From Rhodobacteraceae bacterium HLUCCA08 (GTDB lineage Bacteria > Pseudomonadota > Alphaproteobacteria > Rhodobacterales > Rhodobacteraceae): a DNA stretch of 64,000 nt. Positions 9,322-19,076 of the stretch are shown piece by piece. The notes under the pieces were generated by a model, which was not told the origin of the DNA, searched no databases, and saw nothing but the letters and a program-made list of their open reading frames with translations. The stretch lies in NCBI GenBank assembly GCA_001314655.1, contig LJSF01000016.1, positions 219,131-283,130 on the forward strand, read 5' to 3'. Every line of letters begins with the position of its first letter. Within the stretch, counting starts at the first letter, position 1. The position numbers were made by a program, and so were the translations under genes.

Positions 9322-10032
9322 ATGCGACCCTCAGGACGAAAGCTAGACGAACTGCGCGAGATTTCCATCGAAACCGGGGTGACGAAACATGCGGAAGGGT
9401 CGTGCCTGATTCGATGTGGCGATACCCATGTTCTGTGCACCGCCAGCGTCGATGAACGCGTGCCGCCGTTCCTGAAGAACAGCGGGTTGGGCTGGGTCAC
9501 GGCGGAATACGGGATGCTGCCGCGGTCGACCAGCAGCCGGATGCGGCGCGAGGCCACGGCGGGCAAGCAGGGTGGCCGCACCGTTGAGATCCAGAGGCTG
9601 ATCGGGCGCAGCCTGCGGGCCGGGGTCGACCGGGTCGCGCTGGGCGAGCGGCAGATCGTGGTGGATTGCGACGTGATCCAGGCCGATGGTGGCACGCGCT
9701 GCGCCGCGATCACCGGTGGCTGGGTCGCGTTGCGGATCGCGATCAACAAGCTGATGCAGGCGGGACAGATCGCTTCCGACCCTCTGGGCGATCCGGTCGC
9801 CGCGGTCAGTTGCGGGATCTTTGCCGGGCAGGCGGTGCTGGACCTGGATTATCCCGAGGACAGCGAGGCCGGCGTCGACGGCAATTTCGTCATGACCGGC
9901 GACCGGTTGATCGAGGTTCAGATGTCGGCGGAGGGATCCACCTTTTCGCGGGATCAGATGGACCAGCTGATGGCGCTGGCCGAGAAGGGCGTCACGGCGC
10001 TGAGCGCGGCCCAGCGGGAGGCCGCGGGGTGA
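9322..10032 (+). CDS. rph: Ribonuclease PH
   Basis: A 236-residue phosphorolytic 3'-5' exoribonuclease that trims tRNA 3' ends. The protein begins with the family N-terminus MRPSGR. It also has [37 protein letters not shown] and the [11 protein letters not shown] active-site segment. The ATG at 9322 is preferred over one at 9313 because AAGGGA is 8 bases upstream and homologues begin MRP. Its stop overlaps the GTG start of rdgB by four bases, so the two are translationally coupled. Confidence 0.95.
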   Translation: MRPSGRKLDELREISIETGVTKHAEGSCLIRCGDTHVLCTASVDERVPPFLKNSGLGWVTAEYGMLPRSTSSRMRREATAGKQGGRTVEIQRLIGRSLRAGVDRVALGERQIVVDCDVIQADGGTRCAAITGGWVALRIAINKLMQAGQIASDPLGDPVAAVSCGIFAGQAVLDLDYPEDSEAGVDGNFVMTGDRLIEVQMSAEGSTFSRDQMDQLMALAEKGVTALSAAQREAAG

Positions 10033-10637
10033 CCCGGAAATTCACCGGCGACCGGTTGCTGGTTGCCACCCATAATGCCGGCAAGCTGGAGGAAATGGTC
10101 GCCTTGTTCGCGCCCCATGGCGTCCAGGTGGTCGGTGCGGCCGAGATGGGCCTGGCCGAGCCTGCGGAGACCGAGACGACCTTCGTCGGCAACGCCCGGA
10201 TCAAGGCCCATGCCGCCGTTGGCGCGACCGGGCTGCCGGCCCTGGCCGATGACAGCGGGATTTCCGTCGATGCGCTGGACGGCGCGCCGGGTGTTCACAC
10301 CGCGGATTGGGCCGAAACGCCGACCGGGCGCGATTTCGTGATGGCGATGACGCGGACCTGGGAGGCGCTGGAACGGGCCAGGGCGCCCTATCCCCGCCGG
10401 GCCCGGTTCAACTGCACGCTTGTTCTGGCCTGGCCCGACGGACATGACGAAGTCTTCACCGGCGTGATGCCCGGGCAAGTGGTCTGGCCGATGCGCGGGG
10501 TGCAGGGACATGGTTATGATCCGGTTTTTCAGCCGGACGGCTATGCCATCACCTTCGGAGAGATGGGTGCGGCGGAAAAGAACCGGATCAGCCATCGTGC
10601 GCGGGCATTCGCCGCGCTGATCGAGGCCTGCTTTTGA
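10029..10637 (+). CDS. rdgB: XTP/dITP diphosphatase (RdgB/HAM1)
   Basis: A 202-residue house-cleaning pyrophosphatase that hydrolyses non-canonical purine nucleotides such as dITP and XTP. The family motifs are visible: [11 protein letters not shown] near the N-terminus, [29 protein letters not shown] in the middle, and [10 protein letters not shown] at the C-terminus. The start is the GTG embedded in the rph stop (GTGA), and its own stop overlaps the TTG start of hemW, giving a tightly coupled rph-rdgB-hemW unit. Confidence 0.93.
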   Translation: MTRKFTGDRLLVATHNAGKLEEMVALFAPHGVQVVGAAEMGLAEPAETETTFVGNARIKAHAAVGATGLPALADDSGISVDALDGAPGVHTADWAETPTGRDFVMAMTRTWEALERARAPYPRRARFNCTLVLAWPDGHDEVFTGVMPGQVVWPMRGVQGHGYDPVFQPDGYAITFGEMGAAEKNRISHRARAFAALIEACF

Positions 10638-11806
10638 CCGAGGCGAAATTCGGATTGTACCTGCATTGGCCGTTCTGCGCGGCCAAATGCCCGTATTGCG
10701 ATTTCAATTCCCATGTGTCGGCCTCGGTCGACGAAGAGCGCTGGCAACGCGCCTACCTGAGCGAGATCGACCGGGTCGGGGCCGAGACCTCGGGGCGCGT
10801 GCTGCGGTCGGTCTATTTCGGCGGCGGAACACCCAGCCTGATGAGCCCGGCATTGGTTGACGCGGTGCTGCGTCGGGTCCGGGCGACATGGCCGATGGCG
10901 AACGATATCGAGATCACACTGGAGGCGAACCCGTCCTCTGTCGAAGCCGCACGGTTCGCCGGGTATCGCGAGGCCGGCGTGAACCGGGTGTCGTTGGGGG
11001 TCCAGGCGCTGAATGACGACGATCTGCGCCGTCTTGGACGGTTGCACGATGTCGACCAGGCCTTGCGGGCGGTCTCTGTCGCCATGCAGGTCTTTGACCG
11101 GGTGAGTTTCGACCTGATCTATGCCCGCCAGCACCAGTCCCTGTCGGATTGGCGTGAAGAATTGTCACGTGCGCTGGAGTTGCGCCCGCGCCATCTGTCG
11201 CTCTACCAACTCACGATCGAGGATGGAACGGCCTTCGGAGCCCGATATTCAGCCGGCAAGCTGGCCGGGTTGCCAAACGAGGATCTGGGCGCCGACATGT
11301 TCGAATTGACAGGCGCGATGTGCCGGGATGCCGGCTTGCCCGCCTATGAAATTTCCAATCATGCGCACCCCGGAGATGAGGGCCGCCACAATATGTTGTG
11401 TTGGCAAGGCCACGACTATGCAGGCATAGGTCCTGGCGCGCATGGTCGGTTGACGTTGGACGGGCGCCGTCATGCGACCGAGACTGAATTGGCACCGTCA
11501 TCCTGGCTGGAGCGCGTTGAAACACTTGGATCCGGGGAAAACCGGCGCGAGGTGCTGTCGGTTCTTGATGTGTTCGAAGAGCGGGTGATGATGGGATTGC
11601 GCGTGACCGAAGGGGTTCCGGATCACCTTCTTCTGGACCAAATAAATTACAATGAAATCAATTATTTAGTCGAAATCGGGCTGATCGAGCACGATGCGGG
11701 CCGAGTGCGGGCGAGCGATCGCGGTCGACCTGTCCTGAATGCGATCTTGCGGAACTTGCTGGCCGATCAGCCGCCCGAAAGCACGCGAAGCAGATCGTCG
11801 AGCTGA
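10634..11806 (+). CDS. hemW: HemW-type radical SAM protein (heme chaperone)
   Basis: A 390-residue HemN-like radical SAM protein. The iron-sulfur CxxxCxxC is C15, C19 and C22 in PFCAAKCPYCDF, followed by YFGGGTPSL and the GVQALNDDDLRRLGR segment. It lacks the N-terminal extension of true coproporphyrinogen dehydrogenase HemN, so the HemW call (heme delivery) is preferred. The TTG start overlaps the rdgB stop, with GAGG 7 bases upstream. The 3' end runs 40 bases into the convergent parB. Codons near 11640-11668 are strikingly AT-rich (they encode INYNEINYL, including a TTA codon), unlike the rest of the gene. Confidence 0.88.
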   Translation: MTEAKFGLYLHWPFCAAKCPYCDFNSHVSASVDEERWQRAYLSEIDRVGAETSGRVLRSVYFGGGTPSLMSPALVDAVLRRVRATWPMANDIEITLEANPSSVEAARFAGYREAGVNRVSLGVQALNDDDLRRLGRLHDVDQALRAVSVAMQVFDRVSFDLIYARQHQSLSDWREELSRALELRPRHLSLYQLTIEDGTAFGARYSAGKLAGLPNEDLGADMFELTGAMCRDAGLPAYEISNHAHPGDEGRHNMLCWQGHDYAGIGPGAHGRLTLDGRRHATETELAPSSWLERVETLGSGENRREVLSVLDVFEERVMMGLRVTEGVPDHLLLDQINYNEINYLVEIGLIEHDAGRVRASDRGRPVLNAILRNLLADQPPESTRSRSSS

Positions 11807-12657
11807 GCCAAGGATTTGTATCGCAAGGTCAGTGACCCGGACTCCGCGCCTTGTTTGTGATCGATGTTGACGGCCATGTTGAGCGTGGCGGCGAGCTCTC
11901 GTTCGATCTGAACCGTGTCCGGGTCCTTTGGCGTCGCCGCGTTTTTGCTGGGTTTGGGCTTGCTCGGATCCGATTTGGCAAGTTTTTCGGCGGCGCGGAC
12001 TGACAAACCGCGGCGGATGATGTCACGCGCCAGATCGCCGGCGGCGGGATGGCCGACGAGCGTACGCGCATGTCCGGCCGATAAACGACCATCGACCAGG
12101 TAGGACTGGACATCCTCGGGTAATGACAGGAGCCGCACCTGGTTGGCGATATGGCTGCGGCTTTTTCCGAGCGCCCTGGACAGCTCATCCTGGGTATGGC
12201 CGAATCTGTCCATGAGCTGACGATATCCGGCAGCCTCCTCGATCGGGTTCAGATCGGCGCGCTGGACGTTTTCGATGATGGCGACTTCGAGAACCTCCTG
12301 GTCGTTGAAGTCACGCACAAGGATCGGCACCTCGTGCAACTGGGCGATCTGGGCCGCGCGCCAGCGACGTTCGCCGGCGACGATTTCGTAGTTCCCTGGT
12401 TCGCGGGAAGACGGGCGCACGATCAGCGGCTGGATGATTCCATGCTCGCGAACCGACGCGGCAAGATCATCAAGAGCTTCGGTATCGAAACTGCGCCTTG
12501 GCTGCTCGGGGTTGGGGTGAACCTTTTCGATCGCGATCCGAACATCAGGCGCCGGGGCGGCGACAGAGCCATCGGTGTCTTCCGCGGGGCGCACATCTGA
12601 CATAAGGGCCGAAAGACCGCGGCCGAGACCCCGGGTTCTAGGGGCTTTTTCGCTCAT
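11767..12657 (-). CDS. parB: Chromosome-partitioning protein ParB
   Basis: A 296-residue ParB/Spo0J. It binds parS, spreads along DNA as a CTP-dependent clamp and feeds SMC loading. Visible features are the N-terminal RGLGRGLSALM box that contacts ParA, GERRWRAAQIA (the CTP-binding box), ENVQRADLNPIEEA and a helix-turn-helix around TQDELSRALGKSRSHIANQVRLL. The ATG at 12657 is chosen over an upstream frame extension because AAGGAG lies 9 bases before it. parA is 13 bases upstream in the same operon. Confidence 0.96.
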   Translation of the reverse strand: MSEKAPRTRGLGRGLSALMSDVRPAEDTDGSVAAPAPDVRIAIEKVHPNPEQPRRSFDTEALDDLAASVREHGIIQPLIVRPSSREPGNYEIVAGERRWRAAQIAQLHEVPILVRDFNDQEVLEVAIIENVQRADLNPIEEAAGYRQLMDRFGHTQDELSRALGKSRSHIANQVRLLSLPEDVQSYLVDGRLSAGHARTLVGHPAAGDLARDIIRRGLSVRAAEKLAKSDPSKPKPSKNAATPKDPDTVQIERELAATLNMAVNIDHKQGAESGSLTLRYKSLAQLDDLLRVLSGG

Positions 12658-12670
12658 CAGGTGTTGCTCC

Positions 12671-13468
12671 TTATGGATTGCGCGCCAGGAATTCCCGGGC
12701 GAGTTCACGATACGCGAGGCTGCCCTTGGACATTGGGTCGTATTGCAAGACGGATTGGGCAAAGGACGGGGCCTCGCTGACCCGGACATTGCGGGGAATC
12801 ACCGTCTTGAAGACCAGTTCCTGAAGGTTGTCGCGGGCGTCAGCCTCGACCTGCTGCGACAGATTGTTGCGGATATCGTACATTGTAAGCACGACCCCTT
12901 CGATCCTCAGGTCTGGGTTTGCGGTTTGCCGGACTTCTCGAACCGTGAGCATGAGCTGGGAGAGCCCTTCGAGCGCATAGAACTCGCTTTGCAAGGGCAC
13001 CAGCACCCGATGGGCCGCGACCATAGCGTTGATTGTCAGAATACTGAGAGACGGGGGGCAGTCGATCAGGATGAAATCCAGTCGCAACTCATCGATAGAC
13101 GGTTGTCGGAGTGCGTCATGCAGCAGGAAGCTTCGCTTTTCGTTCGAAACGAGGTCGATATCAGCGGCGCTGAGGTCGGTGGTCGCTGGAACGACAAAAA
13201 GATTCGGGACGGTGGTGGCGGTTGCAGCTTCGACTGGTGTCGCTTCACCGGAAAGGAGCTCGTAGGACGTGACATCGCGATCCCGGGCATCGAGTCCCAG
13301 ACCGGTTGACGCATTTCCCTGGGGATCGAGATCAACGATCAATACGCGCCGGCCGGTTTCGGCGAGGGCGGCGCCAAGGTTTACGGTCGTCGTCGTCTTG
13401 CCGACCCCGCCTTTCTGATTGGCGACGGCGATGATCCTGGGATCCGTTGATCGCGATAGGTCAGGCAC
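12671..13468 (-). CDS. parA: Chromosome-partitioning ATPase ParA
   Basis: A 265-residue ParA/Soj ATPase. It has the deviant Walker A KGGVGKTT at residues 19-26, then VDLDPQGNASTGLG, and LDFILIDCPPSLS as Walker B. ATP-bound ParA coats the nucleoid and pulls ParB-parS complexes. The gene overlaps the end of rsmG by 8 bases and precedes parB, the standard chromosomal arrangement next to rsmG-mnmG. Confidence 0.97.
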   Translation of the reverse strand: MPDLSRSTDPRIIAVANQKGGVGKTTTTVNLGAALAETGRRVLIVDLDPQGNASTGLGLDARDRDVTSYELLSGEATPVEAATATTVPNLFVVPATTDLSAADIDLVSNEKRSFLLHDALRQPSIDELRLDFILIDCPPSLSILTINAMVAAHRVLVPLQSEFYALEGLSQLMLTVREVRQTANPDLRIEGVVLTMYDIRNNLSQQVEADARDNLQELVFKTVIPRNVRVSEAPSFAQSVLQYDPMSKGSLAYRELAREFLARNP

Positions 13469-14063
13469 GATGGATATCCTCGATGCGCAGGATGACGGAG
13501 TCCGGAGAGGTCTTACTCGGCAATTTCGTCAGAGCAAAGGACCATTCGGTACGGGCCGTAGCAATCTCGTCGGCTACCGTCCGGCCCTTGGGAAAAACCG
13601 CGGTGCCATCGGGCGACAGGTGCTTTTCGGCATAGCGCAACAAGGTCGTCAGCGGGGCAAGCGCCCTTGCTGATATGACATCCGCGCGCAACGGAGCCTG
13701 GTCCGCGACGCGGCCGACCGATACCTTGGCAGGCAACGCCAACTCTCGGATGACTGTTCGCAAAAACGCGGCTTTGCGCTGATCGGATTCGACGAGCGTT
13801 ATGTGCCGTCCGGATCCAACGGAATGGATTGCGATGACAAGGCCGGGAAGGCCACCGCCGCTCCCCAAATCCACCCAATGTTCCCATTCCATCGGCGCAC
13901 AATCAAGCAATTGAGCACTGTCTACGATGTGACGATGTTCGAGGTCGTCGAGCGTGGCGCGCGAAACCAGGTTGATCTTTCGTGTCCACTTTCTGAGCAG
14001 GTCGGCATAGGCCGCGAGCTTGGCTTCTGTTTCACGTGAAACATTGGCAGCGCCTGCCGGCAT
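13461..14063 (-). CDS. rsmG: 16S rRNA (guanine-N7) methyltransferase RsmG
   Basis: A 200-residue SAM-dependent methyltransferase that modifies G527 of 16S rRNA (formerly GidB). The motif WVDLGSGGGLPGLVIA binds SAM, and LVESDQRKAAFL follows. The ATG at 14063 overlaps the mnmG stop; a GTG one codon upstream (14066) is also possible. The first codons contain a perfect parS palindrome, read here as VSRET. Confidence 0.95.
   Translation of the reverse strand: MPAGAANVSRETEAKLAAYADLLRKWTRKINLVSRATLDDLEHRHIVDSAQLLDCAPMEWEHWVDLGSGGGLPGLVIAIHSVGSGRHITLVESDQRKAAFLRTVIRELALPAKVSVGRVADQAPLRADVISARALAPLTTLLRYAEKHLSPDGTAVFPKGRTVADEIATARTEWSFALTKLPSKTSPDSVILRIEDIHRA
14028..14043. promoter_or_regulatory. 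parS centromere site 1 (inside rsmG)
   Basis: TGTTTCACGTGAAACA, a perfect 16-bp palindrome identical to the canonical chromosomal parS sequence. It lies in the rsmG coding region about 20 bases after its start and 560 bases from parA, so ParB should load here. Confidence 0.93.
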
Positions 14064-15946
14064 CACGATACCGCAGCACGATCAGTCGATCGTCCTTGCA
14101 GCCGAGCAAGAAGCAGCATCAGGGCCGCTGGCGTTACGCCTTCAATTCTGCTGGCATGAGCGATGGTTTCGGGTCGCGTTTGGCTAAGCTTTTCGGCGAC
14201 TTCCCGGGACAATCCGGTGATGGCGTGAAAATCGAGGTTGGCCGGGATTTCAATCGCCGAATCACGTTGCAATGCTGCGACATCGCGCGCCTGTCGCGCC
14301 ACGTAGTGGGCATAGAGCGCGTCTCGCTTCACCTGGTCCTGGATTTCGGGCGCAATCGATGCAACACCCACGCCCAGACGCTCCAGAAGGGCGAAGTCCG
14401 CATTCGCGATCGACAACAGCTCCAACCCCGTGCGTCTTGGACCGTCAACGTTGATCGAGAACCCGTGTTCCGCCACTTCACGGGATGAAAAGTTGCAGTT
14501 GTCCAGCGTCTCCCGCGCAGCGTTCAGGGCGTTGGCCTTTTCCTCGAACGATCGCCAGCGCGATTCACCAACGCAGCCGATTTGGCGGCCCCAGGCTGTC
14601 AGACGCTGGTCGGCATTGTCGGCACGCAAAGACAAGCGGAACTCGGCCCGCGACGTGAACATCCGATATGGTTCCGTGACGCCGCGCGTGACAAGATCGT
14701 CGATCATGACACCGATATAGGACGTCGTCCTGTCGAAGTGGATGGGCGCCTCGCCAAACGCTTCGGAAACCGCATTCAACCCGGCAACCAAGCCCTGAGC
14801 CGCCGCTTCTTCGTAACCCGTTGTGCCGTTAATTTGCCCAGCGAGGTACAACCCGCCAATTTCCCGAACCCGAAGTGTTCGGCGCAGCGCTCGCGGGTCC
14901 ACATAATCATATTCGATCGCGTATCCAGGCTGAAGAATTTTGGCGTTTTCAAGCCCAGTTATGGAATGAACGTAGTCCTCCTGGACGTCTTCGGGCAAAG
15001 ATGTCGAAATTCCATTTGGATAGATCGTCGGGTCGTTGACGCCTTCCGGCTCAAGAAACACCTGATGCGAGGTCTTGTCGGCAAACCTGACAACCTTGTC
15101 TTCGATCGATGGACAATAGCGCGGCCCAACGCCGTCGATATGACCGCCATACATCGCCGAACGCGAGAGATTTCGGCGGATTATTTCGTGTGTACGCTCG
15201 TTCGTATGTGTGATCCCACAGGCGATCTGTTCCGCCGATGGTGCGTGGCTCAGAAAGGAAAACATGACCGGGTCGGCATCGCCCGGCTGCATTTCTAGAC
15301 CGGACCAGTCGATCGTTCGACCGTCCAGCCTGGGGGGCGTCCCGGTCTTTAAGCGACCAAGCGGCAATCCGAAGGTGTCGATCCGCTCCGCCAAACGCAC
15401 CGACGGACGATCTCCGATACGACCGCCTGGACGTGAGGATTCACCGATATGGATCACACCACGAAGAAACGTCCCCGTGGTAAGGATCACGGCCTGTGCA
15501 CGAATCTCGGACCCATCGGCAAGTGTGACGCCGTGAACCACTCTGTCGCGACAGATCAGGTCTGCGACCTCGCCCTCGAAGATCGTGATATTCGGGTGTG
15601 ACTGCATTTCCAGAAACATCGACCGGCGATAGATCGAACGATCCGCTTGCGCTCGTGGACCCTGAACGGCCGGCCCCTTGCGCCGGTTCAAAAGCCGAAA
15701 CTGGATACCCGCCGCATCGGCGACACGGCCCATGACGCCATCAAGGGCATCGATTTCTCGCACCAGATGGCCTTTGCCCAGGCCACCAATGGCCGGGTTG
15801 CATGACATGACACCGATCCCGGAAACACTGAGCGTCACCAGGATGACATCTGCGCCGATGCGTGCCGCGGCATGGGCGGCTTCACATCCGGCATGCCCGC
15901 CGCCGACAACCACGATTCTCGGCCTGTCATGTTTCACGTGAAACAC
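14063..15946 (-). CDS. mnmG: tRNA uridine 5-carboxymethylaminomethyl modification enzyme MnmG
   Basis: A roughly 627-residue FAD enzyme that, with MnmE, installs cmnm5 at the wobble uridine of certain tRNAs. [17 protein letters not shown] is the FAD-binding Rossmann motif, and [21 protein letters not shown] and GTFLRG are family signatures. The start is uncertain: GTG at 15946 (VFHVKH), GTG at 15937 (VKH) and TTG at 15964 are all in frame. The first leaves a 2-base gap after mnmE and is used here. The parS site overlapping this N-terminus forces the FHVK residues. Confidence 0.94.
   Translation of the reverse strand: MFHVKHDRPRIVVVGGGHAGCEAAHAAARIGADVILVTLSVSGIGVMSCNPAIGGLGKGHLVREIDALDGVMGRVADAAGIQFRLLNRRKGPAVQGPRAQADRSIYRRSMFLEMQSHPNITIFEGEVADLICRDRVVHGVTLADGSEIRAQAVILTTGTFLRGVIHIGESSRPGGRIGDRPSVRLAERIDTFGLPLGRLKTGTPPRLDGRTIDWSGLEMQPGDADPVMFSFLSHAPSAEQIACGITHTNERTHEIIRRNLSRSAMYGGHIDGVGPRYCPSIEDKVVRFADKTSHQVFLEPEGVNDPTIYPNGISTSLPEDVQEDYVHSITGLENAKILQPGYAIEYDYVDPRALRRTLRVREIGGLYLAGQINGTTGYEEAAAQGLVAGLNAVSEAFGEAPIHFDRTTSYIGVMIDDLVTRGVTEPYRMFTSRAEFRLSLRADNADQRLTAWGRQIGCVGESRWRSFEEKANALNAARETLDNCNFSSREVAEHGFSINVDGPRRTGLELLSIANADFALLERLGVGVASIAPEIQDQVKRDALYAHYVARQARDVAALQRDSAIEIPANLDFHAITGLSREVAEKLSQTRPETIAHASRIEGVTPAALMLLLARLQGRSTDRAAVS
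15930..15945. promoter_or_regulatory. parS centromere site 2 (mnmG start)
   Basis: A second exact copy of TGTTTCACGTGAAACA, overlapping the first codons of mnmG. Together with the copy at 14028 it gives two parS sites 1.9 kb apart, both within 5 kb of the candidate origin. Confidence 0.93.
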
Positions 15947-15948
15947 TC

Positions 15949-17229
15949 CTATTTCCCAATGCAAAAGCTCGCGAAAATCTCGTCGAGAAGTGATTCGATA
16001 TCGACTCGCCCGACAATCCGTTCAATTGCCCGTATAGCGGATCTGAGGTCTTCTGCCAAAAGGTCAGCAGCGACATCAGGCTGAGCCGCCGCGGCGATAA
16101 CCATGTCCAACTTGTCGGCGGCCTCGATCATAGCTTCGCGATGGCGCTCCCGAGTGGCAAGACCGTCGCCGATGATACGCGCCCCCAATTCCGCCGCGAT
16201 ACCGTCCACCAGCCGGTCGACACCACGGCCTGTCAGCCCAGATACACCATCACCGTCGTCGTCCGCATCCGCTTTCCCGGTGATGACGATATCTCCGGCC
16301 ATGACCTCCATAATCGGGCCTTCACCTGGCACACACAAATGCACCCGCATATCCGCGGATCGCGCCCGCTCGGTGCCACGTTCGATTCCCAATTCCTCGA
16401 CCGCGTCGCGGGCTTCGCGCAACCCGGCCGTATCGAGGACAGTAACAGGAAGTCCTTTCAGATCCATCCGGACTTCGATCACATCCCGAGTCGTCCCGGC
16501 TATGTCCGAGGTCAGAGCGGCGTCGCGCCCAGCCAGACGGTTCAGCAAGGTCGATTTCCCGGCATTCGGCGGCCCGACGATCGCCACCTCGAACCCGTTT
16601 CTGATACGCTCGCGAATGCGCACGCCCTCGGCTTCGGTGCGCAGATCATCGAGGACGCCGGCCAACAAGGCCACCACTTCGGGCATGACATCGACCGGGA
16701 CATCTTCATCGACGAAATCGATCGTCGCTTCGATCAGCGCAGCAGCTCGGATCAACCGGGCGCGCCATGCCTCGGCCTTTTCACCCAATGCCCCGGAAAA
16801 AACGCGCAAGGCCTGAACTCGCTGGCTCTCCGTTTCAGCGTCGATCAGGTCGGCCAGACCTTCCACCTGAGCCAGATCGAGCCGCCCGTTCTCCATCGCT
16901 CGCCGTGTGAACTCGCCGGCTTCGGCCATGCGTAACCCGGGCATGTTACCAAGATCGCGCAGAACAACGCTCACGATCGCCGGGCTTCCATGCAGATGCA
17001 GTTCGACAACTTCTTCGCCCGTGAAACTGCGGCCAGCCGGGAAAACCAGGATCAACGCTTCGTCCAGCAAGGCGCCCGACGCATCCTTCAATCGCCGCAG
17101 ACCGCGACCTGAGTGGGGAAGATCGACCCCCATGCGACAGACTGCGTTCCGCGCACCGGGGCCGGATATACGCACGACGGCGATACCCGATCGCCCGGGA
17201 CCGCTGGCCAGCGCAAAAATCGTGTCCAT
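15949..17229 (-). CDS. mnmE: tRNA modification GTPase MnmE
   Basis: A 426-residue GTPase, partner of MnmG. The N-terminal folate-binding domain starts [19 protein letters not shown]. The G domain has GPPNAGKST (G1), DIAGTTRD and DTAGLRE (G3), and the protein ends with the diagnostic CIGK, whose cysteine is essential. It is somewhat shorter than the E. coli enzyme (454 residues), mostly in the helical and G regions. It sits 30 bases after rho and 2 bases before the preferred mnmG start, forming the conserved rho-mnmE-mnmG-rsmG-parAB block. Confidence 0.95.
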   Translation of the reverse strand: MDTIFALASGPGRSGIAVVRISGPGARNAVCRMGVDLPHSGRGLRRLKDASGALLDEALILVFPAGRSFTGEEVVELHLHGSPAIVSVVLRDLGNMPGLRMAEAGEFTRRAMENGRLDLAQVEGLADLIDAETESQRVQALRVFSGALGEKAEAWRARLIRAAALIEATIDFVDEDVPVDVMPEVVALLAGVLDDLRTEAEGVRIRERIRNGFEVAIVGPPNAGKSTLLNRLAGRDAALTSDIAGTTRDVIEVRMDLKGLPVTVLDTAGLREARDAVEELGIERGTERARSADMRVHLCVPGEGPIMEVMAGDIVITGKADADDDGDGVSGLTGRGVDRLVDGIAAELGARIIGDGLATRERHREAMIEAADKLDMVIAAAAQPDVAADLLAEDLRSAIRAIERIVGRVDIESLLDEIFASFCIGK

Positions 17230-17259
17230 ATCATCAACCCATTGTAATTAAACAATAAG

Positions 17260-18534
17260 TCAGGTGTTCATGGAGTCGAAGAAATCCGAATTCGTCTTGG
17301 TCTGCTTCAGTTTCGAGATCAGGAATTCGATCGCATCGGTGGTGCCCATCGGGTTCAGGATCCGGCGCAGCACATAGGTCTTTTGCAAATCGGTCTTGTC
17401 GACCAGCAAATCCTCTTTCCGGGTTCCGGATTTGAGAATGTCCATCGCCGGAAACACGCGCTTGTCGGCCACTTTTCGATCCAGCACGATTTCCGAGTTG
17501 CCCGTGCCCTTGAATTCTTCGAAGATCACTTCGTCCATGCGGCTGCCGGTATCGATGAGCGCCGTCGCGATGATGGTCAGCGACCCGCCTTCCTCGATGT
17601 TCCGCGCCGCGCCGAAGAACCGCTTCGGCCGTTGCAACGCATTGGCATCCACACCGCCCGTCAGAACCTTGCCCGAACTCGGCACCACGGTGTTGAACGC
17701 TCGGCCCAGCCGGGTGATCGAGTCCAGCAGGATCACCACGTCACGCTTGTGTTCGACCAGTCGTTTCGCCTTCTCGATCACCATCTCCGCAACGGCGACG
17801 TGGCGCGTGGCCGGTTCATCGAAGGTCGAAGAGACGACTTCGCCCTTCACCGACCGCTGCATGTCCGTCACCTCTTCGGGACGTTCGTCGATCAGCAGCA
17901 CGATGACATAGCATTCCGGGTGATTGTGTTCGATGGAATGGGCGATGTTCTGCAGCAACACTGTCTTGCCGGTCCGCGGCGGCGCCACGATCAGCGACCG
18001 CTGCCCCTTCCCGATCGGCGCCACAAGATCGATGATCCGCGACGACCGGTCCTTCAGCGTCGGGTCTTCCTCGATTTCCAGCTTCAACCGCTGATCCGGA
18101 AACAAGGGCGTCAGATTCTCGAACGCGACCTTGTGCCGGGCCTTTTCCGGTTCTTCGAAATTGATCCGCTCGACCTTTACCAGGGCAAAGTAGCGTTCGT
18201 TGTCCGACGGTTCCTTGATCACCCCTTCGACCGTGTCACCGGTCCGCAGCGAATATTGCCGGATCATCTCGGGGCTGACATAGATATCGTCCGGGCCGGG
18301 CAGGTAATTCGCCTCGGGCGAGCGCAGGAACCCGAACCCGTCCTGTAGAACCTCCAGGACACCGTCACCGCCGATGATCCATTCCTCTTCCGCGCGCTCC
18401 TTCAGGATCGCGAACATCATGTCGCCCTTGCGCATGGTCGAGGCATTCTCGATCTCGAGTTCCTCTGCCATGGCAAGCAGGTCCTTCGGGCTGTGTGCCT
18501 TCAGGTCGGCCAGATTCAAACGGTCCTCGGACAT
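17260..18534 (-). CDS. rho: Transcription termination factor Rho
   Basis: A 424-residue RNA-dependent hexameric helicase. It has the N-terminal Rho helix-loop-helix, the cold-shock-like RNA-binding region ([19 protein letters not shown]), Walker A in [11 protein letters not shown], and [15 protein letters not shown]. Length is normal. It is the first gene leftward of the candidate origin, preceded by a leader of roughly 85-95 bases from the predicted promoter; rho leaders commonly mediate autoregulation. Confidence 0.97.
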   Translation of the reverse strand: MSEDRLNLADLKAHSPKDLLAMAEELEIENASTMRKGDMMFAILKERAEEEWIIGGDGVLEVLQDGFGFLRSPEANYLPGPDDIYVSPEMIRQYSLRTGDTVEGVIKEPSDNERYFALVKVERINFEEPEKARHKVAFENLTPLFPDQRLKLEIEEDPTLKDRSSRIIDLVAPIGKGQRSLIVAPPRTGKTVLLQNIAHSIEHNHPECYVIVLLIDERPEEVTDMQRSVKGEVVSSTFDEPATRHVAVAEMVIEKAKRLVEHKRDVVILLDSITRLGRAFNTVVPSSGKVLTGGVDANALQRPKRFFGAARNIEEGGSLTIIATALIDTGSRMDEVIFEEFKGTGNSEIVLDRKVADKRVFPAMDILKSGTRKEDLLVDKTDLQKTYVLRRILNPMGTTDAIEFLISKLKQTKTNSDFFDSMNT

Positions 18535-18628
18535 GGGTCACCTCTGAACCGATCCAACCGCCTTGTCAGCGCGGACCGGTCTGTCATCGTTTCTTTGGAA
18601 AGTTCCACCCTAGGACAAGGGCGCCCCT

Positions 18629-18657
18629 GACCTAGTCCTTCCGACCGAACCTGTCAA
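18629..18657 (-). promoter_or_regulatory. Probable rho promoter
   Basis: On the minus strand a perfect TTGACA (18657-18652) is followed after 17 bases by TAGGTC (18634-18629). The -10 lacks the final T, a feature reported for many Rhodobacter promoters that depend on CarD. The same TTGAC-N17-TAGG arrangement precedes trxA. Confidence 0.42.
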
Positions 18658-18689
18658 CGTGCTGCGTCGGTCCGGCCGGTGAGGTCAAG

Positions 18690-19076
18690 CCGGTCGATTA
18701 CCACTTCTTTAACAAAAGATTATAGAAAGGTTATTGCTATGATGAGGACGTGGAAAACTCGTGCTGGCCTCACTATCCGCAGGTTTATACCCAGCCCTGG
18801 TCCATTACCGAACTGTTACACTCGCAAGGCAAATATAGAAAAATATATATATAACAAAGTCTTGGCGGAAAAACCCTTCACCCGGCCCTATTGACTTCTT
18901 CAAGTCTGTATCCGGATACTCAAATCATCCACAACAACGAGTCGTCCCGATCCACAGTGGAAAACCGCAACGGTCCTTGCGGATGGAACGAGAAACTTCG
19001 TAAGTCGGAACTGAGCCAGCGGCTTGTCTACATTCCGAACCCAGTGAGATCCCCGACCTATCCCGAACCTGTCCAC
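18690..19076. other. Candidate chromosomal replication origin (oriC)
   Basis: This is the AT-rich part of the 542-base gene-free interval between the diverging rho and maf genes. It holds an AT tract at 18835-18857 with an ATATATATAT run, and near-matches to the DnaA box TTATNCACA: TTATACCCA at 18785 and TCATCCACA at 18925 (one mismatch each), plus CGATCCACA at 18948 and CTGTCCACA at 19069 (two mismatches each). There is also a perfect 12-bp palindrome GTATCCGGATAC at 18908, and a CtrA-like TTAA-N7-TTAT at 18709-18723. Flanking synteny matches alphaproteobacterial origin regions (parAB-rsmG-mnmG-mnmE-rho on one side, maf-aroE-coaE-dnaQ on the other). No convincing gene lies in it. Confidence 0.62.

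Noticed and set aside
18679-18894. 71-codon plus-strand ORF inside the candidate origin
   Set aside because: GTG start, no ribosome-binding site, AT-driven composition (KYIYNK) coming from the AT tract; no family resemblance.
18891-19076. N-terminal extension of maf by 62 residues
   Set aside because: No homology-like features, overlaps DnaA-box-like sequences, and the family starts at the ATG at 19077.
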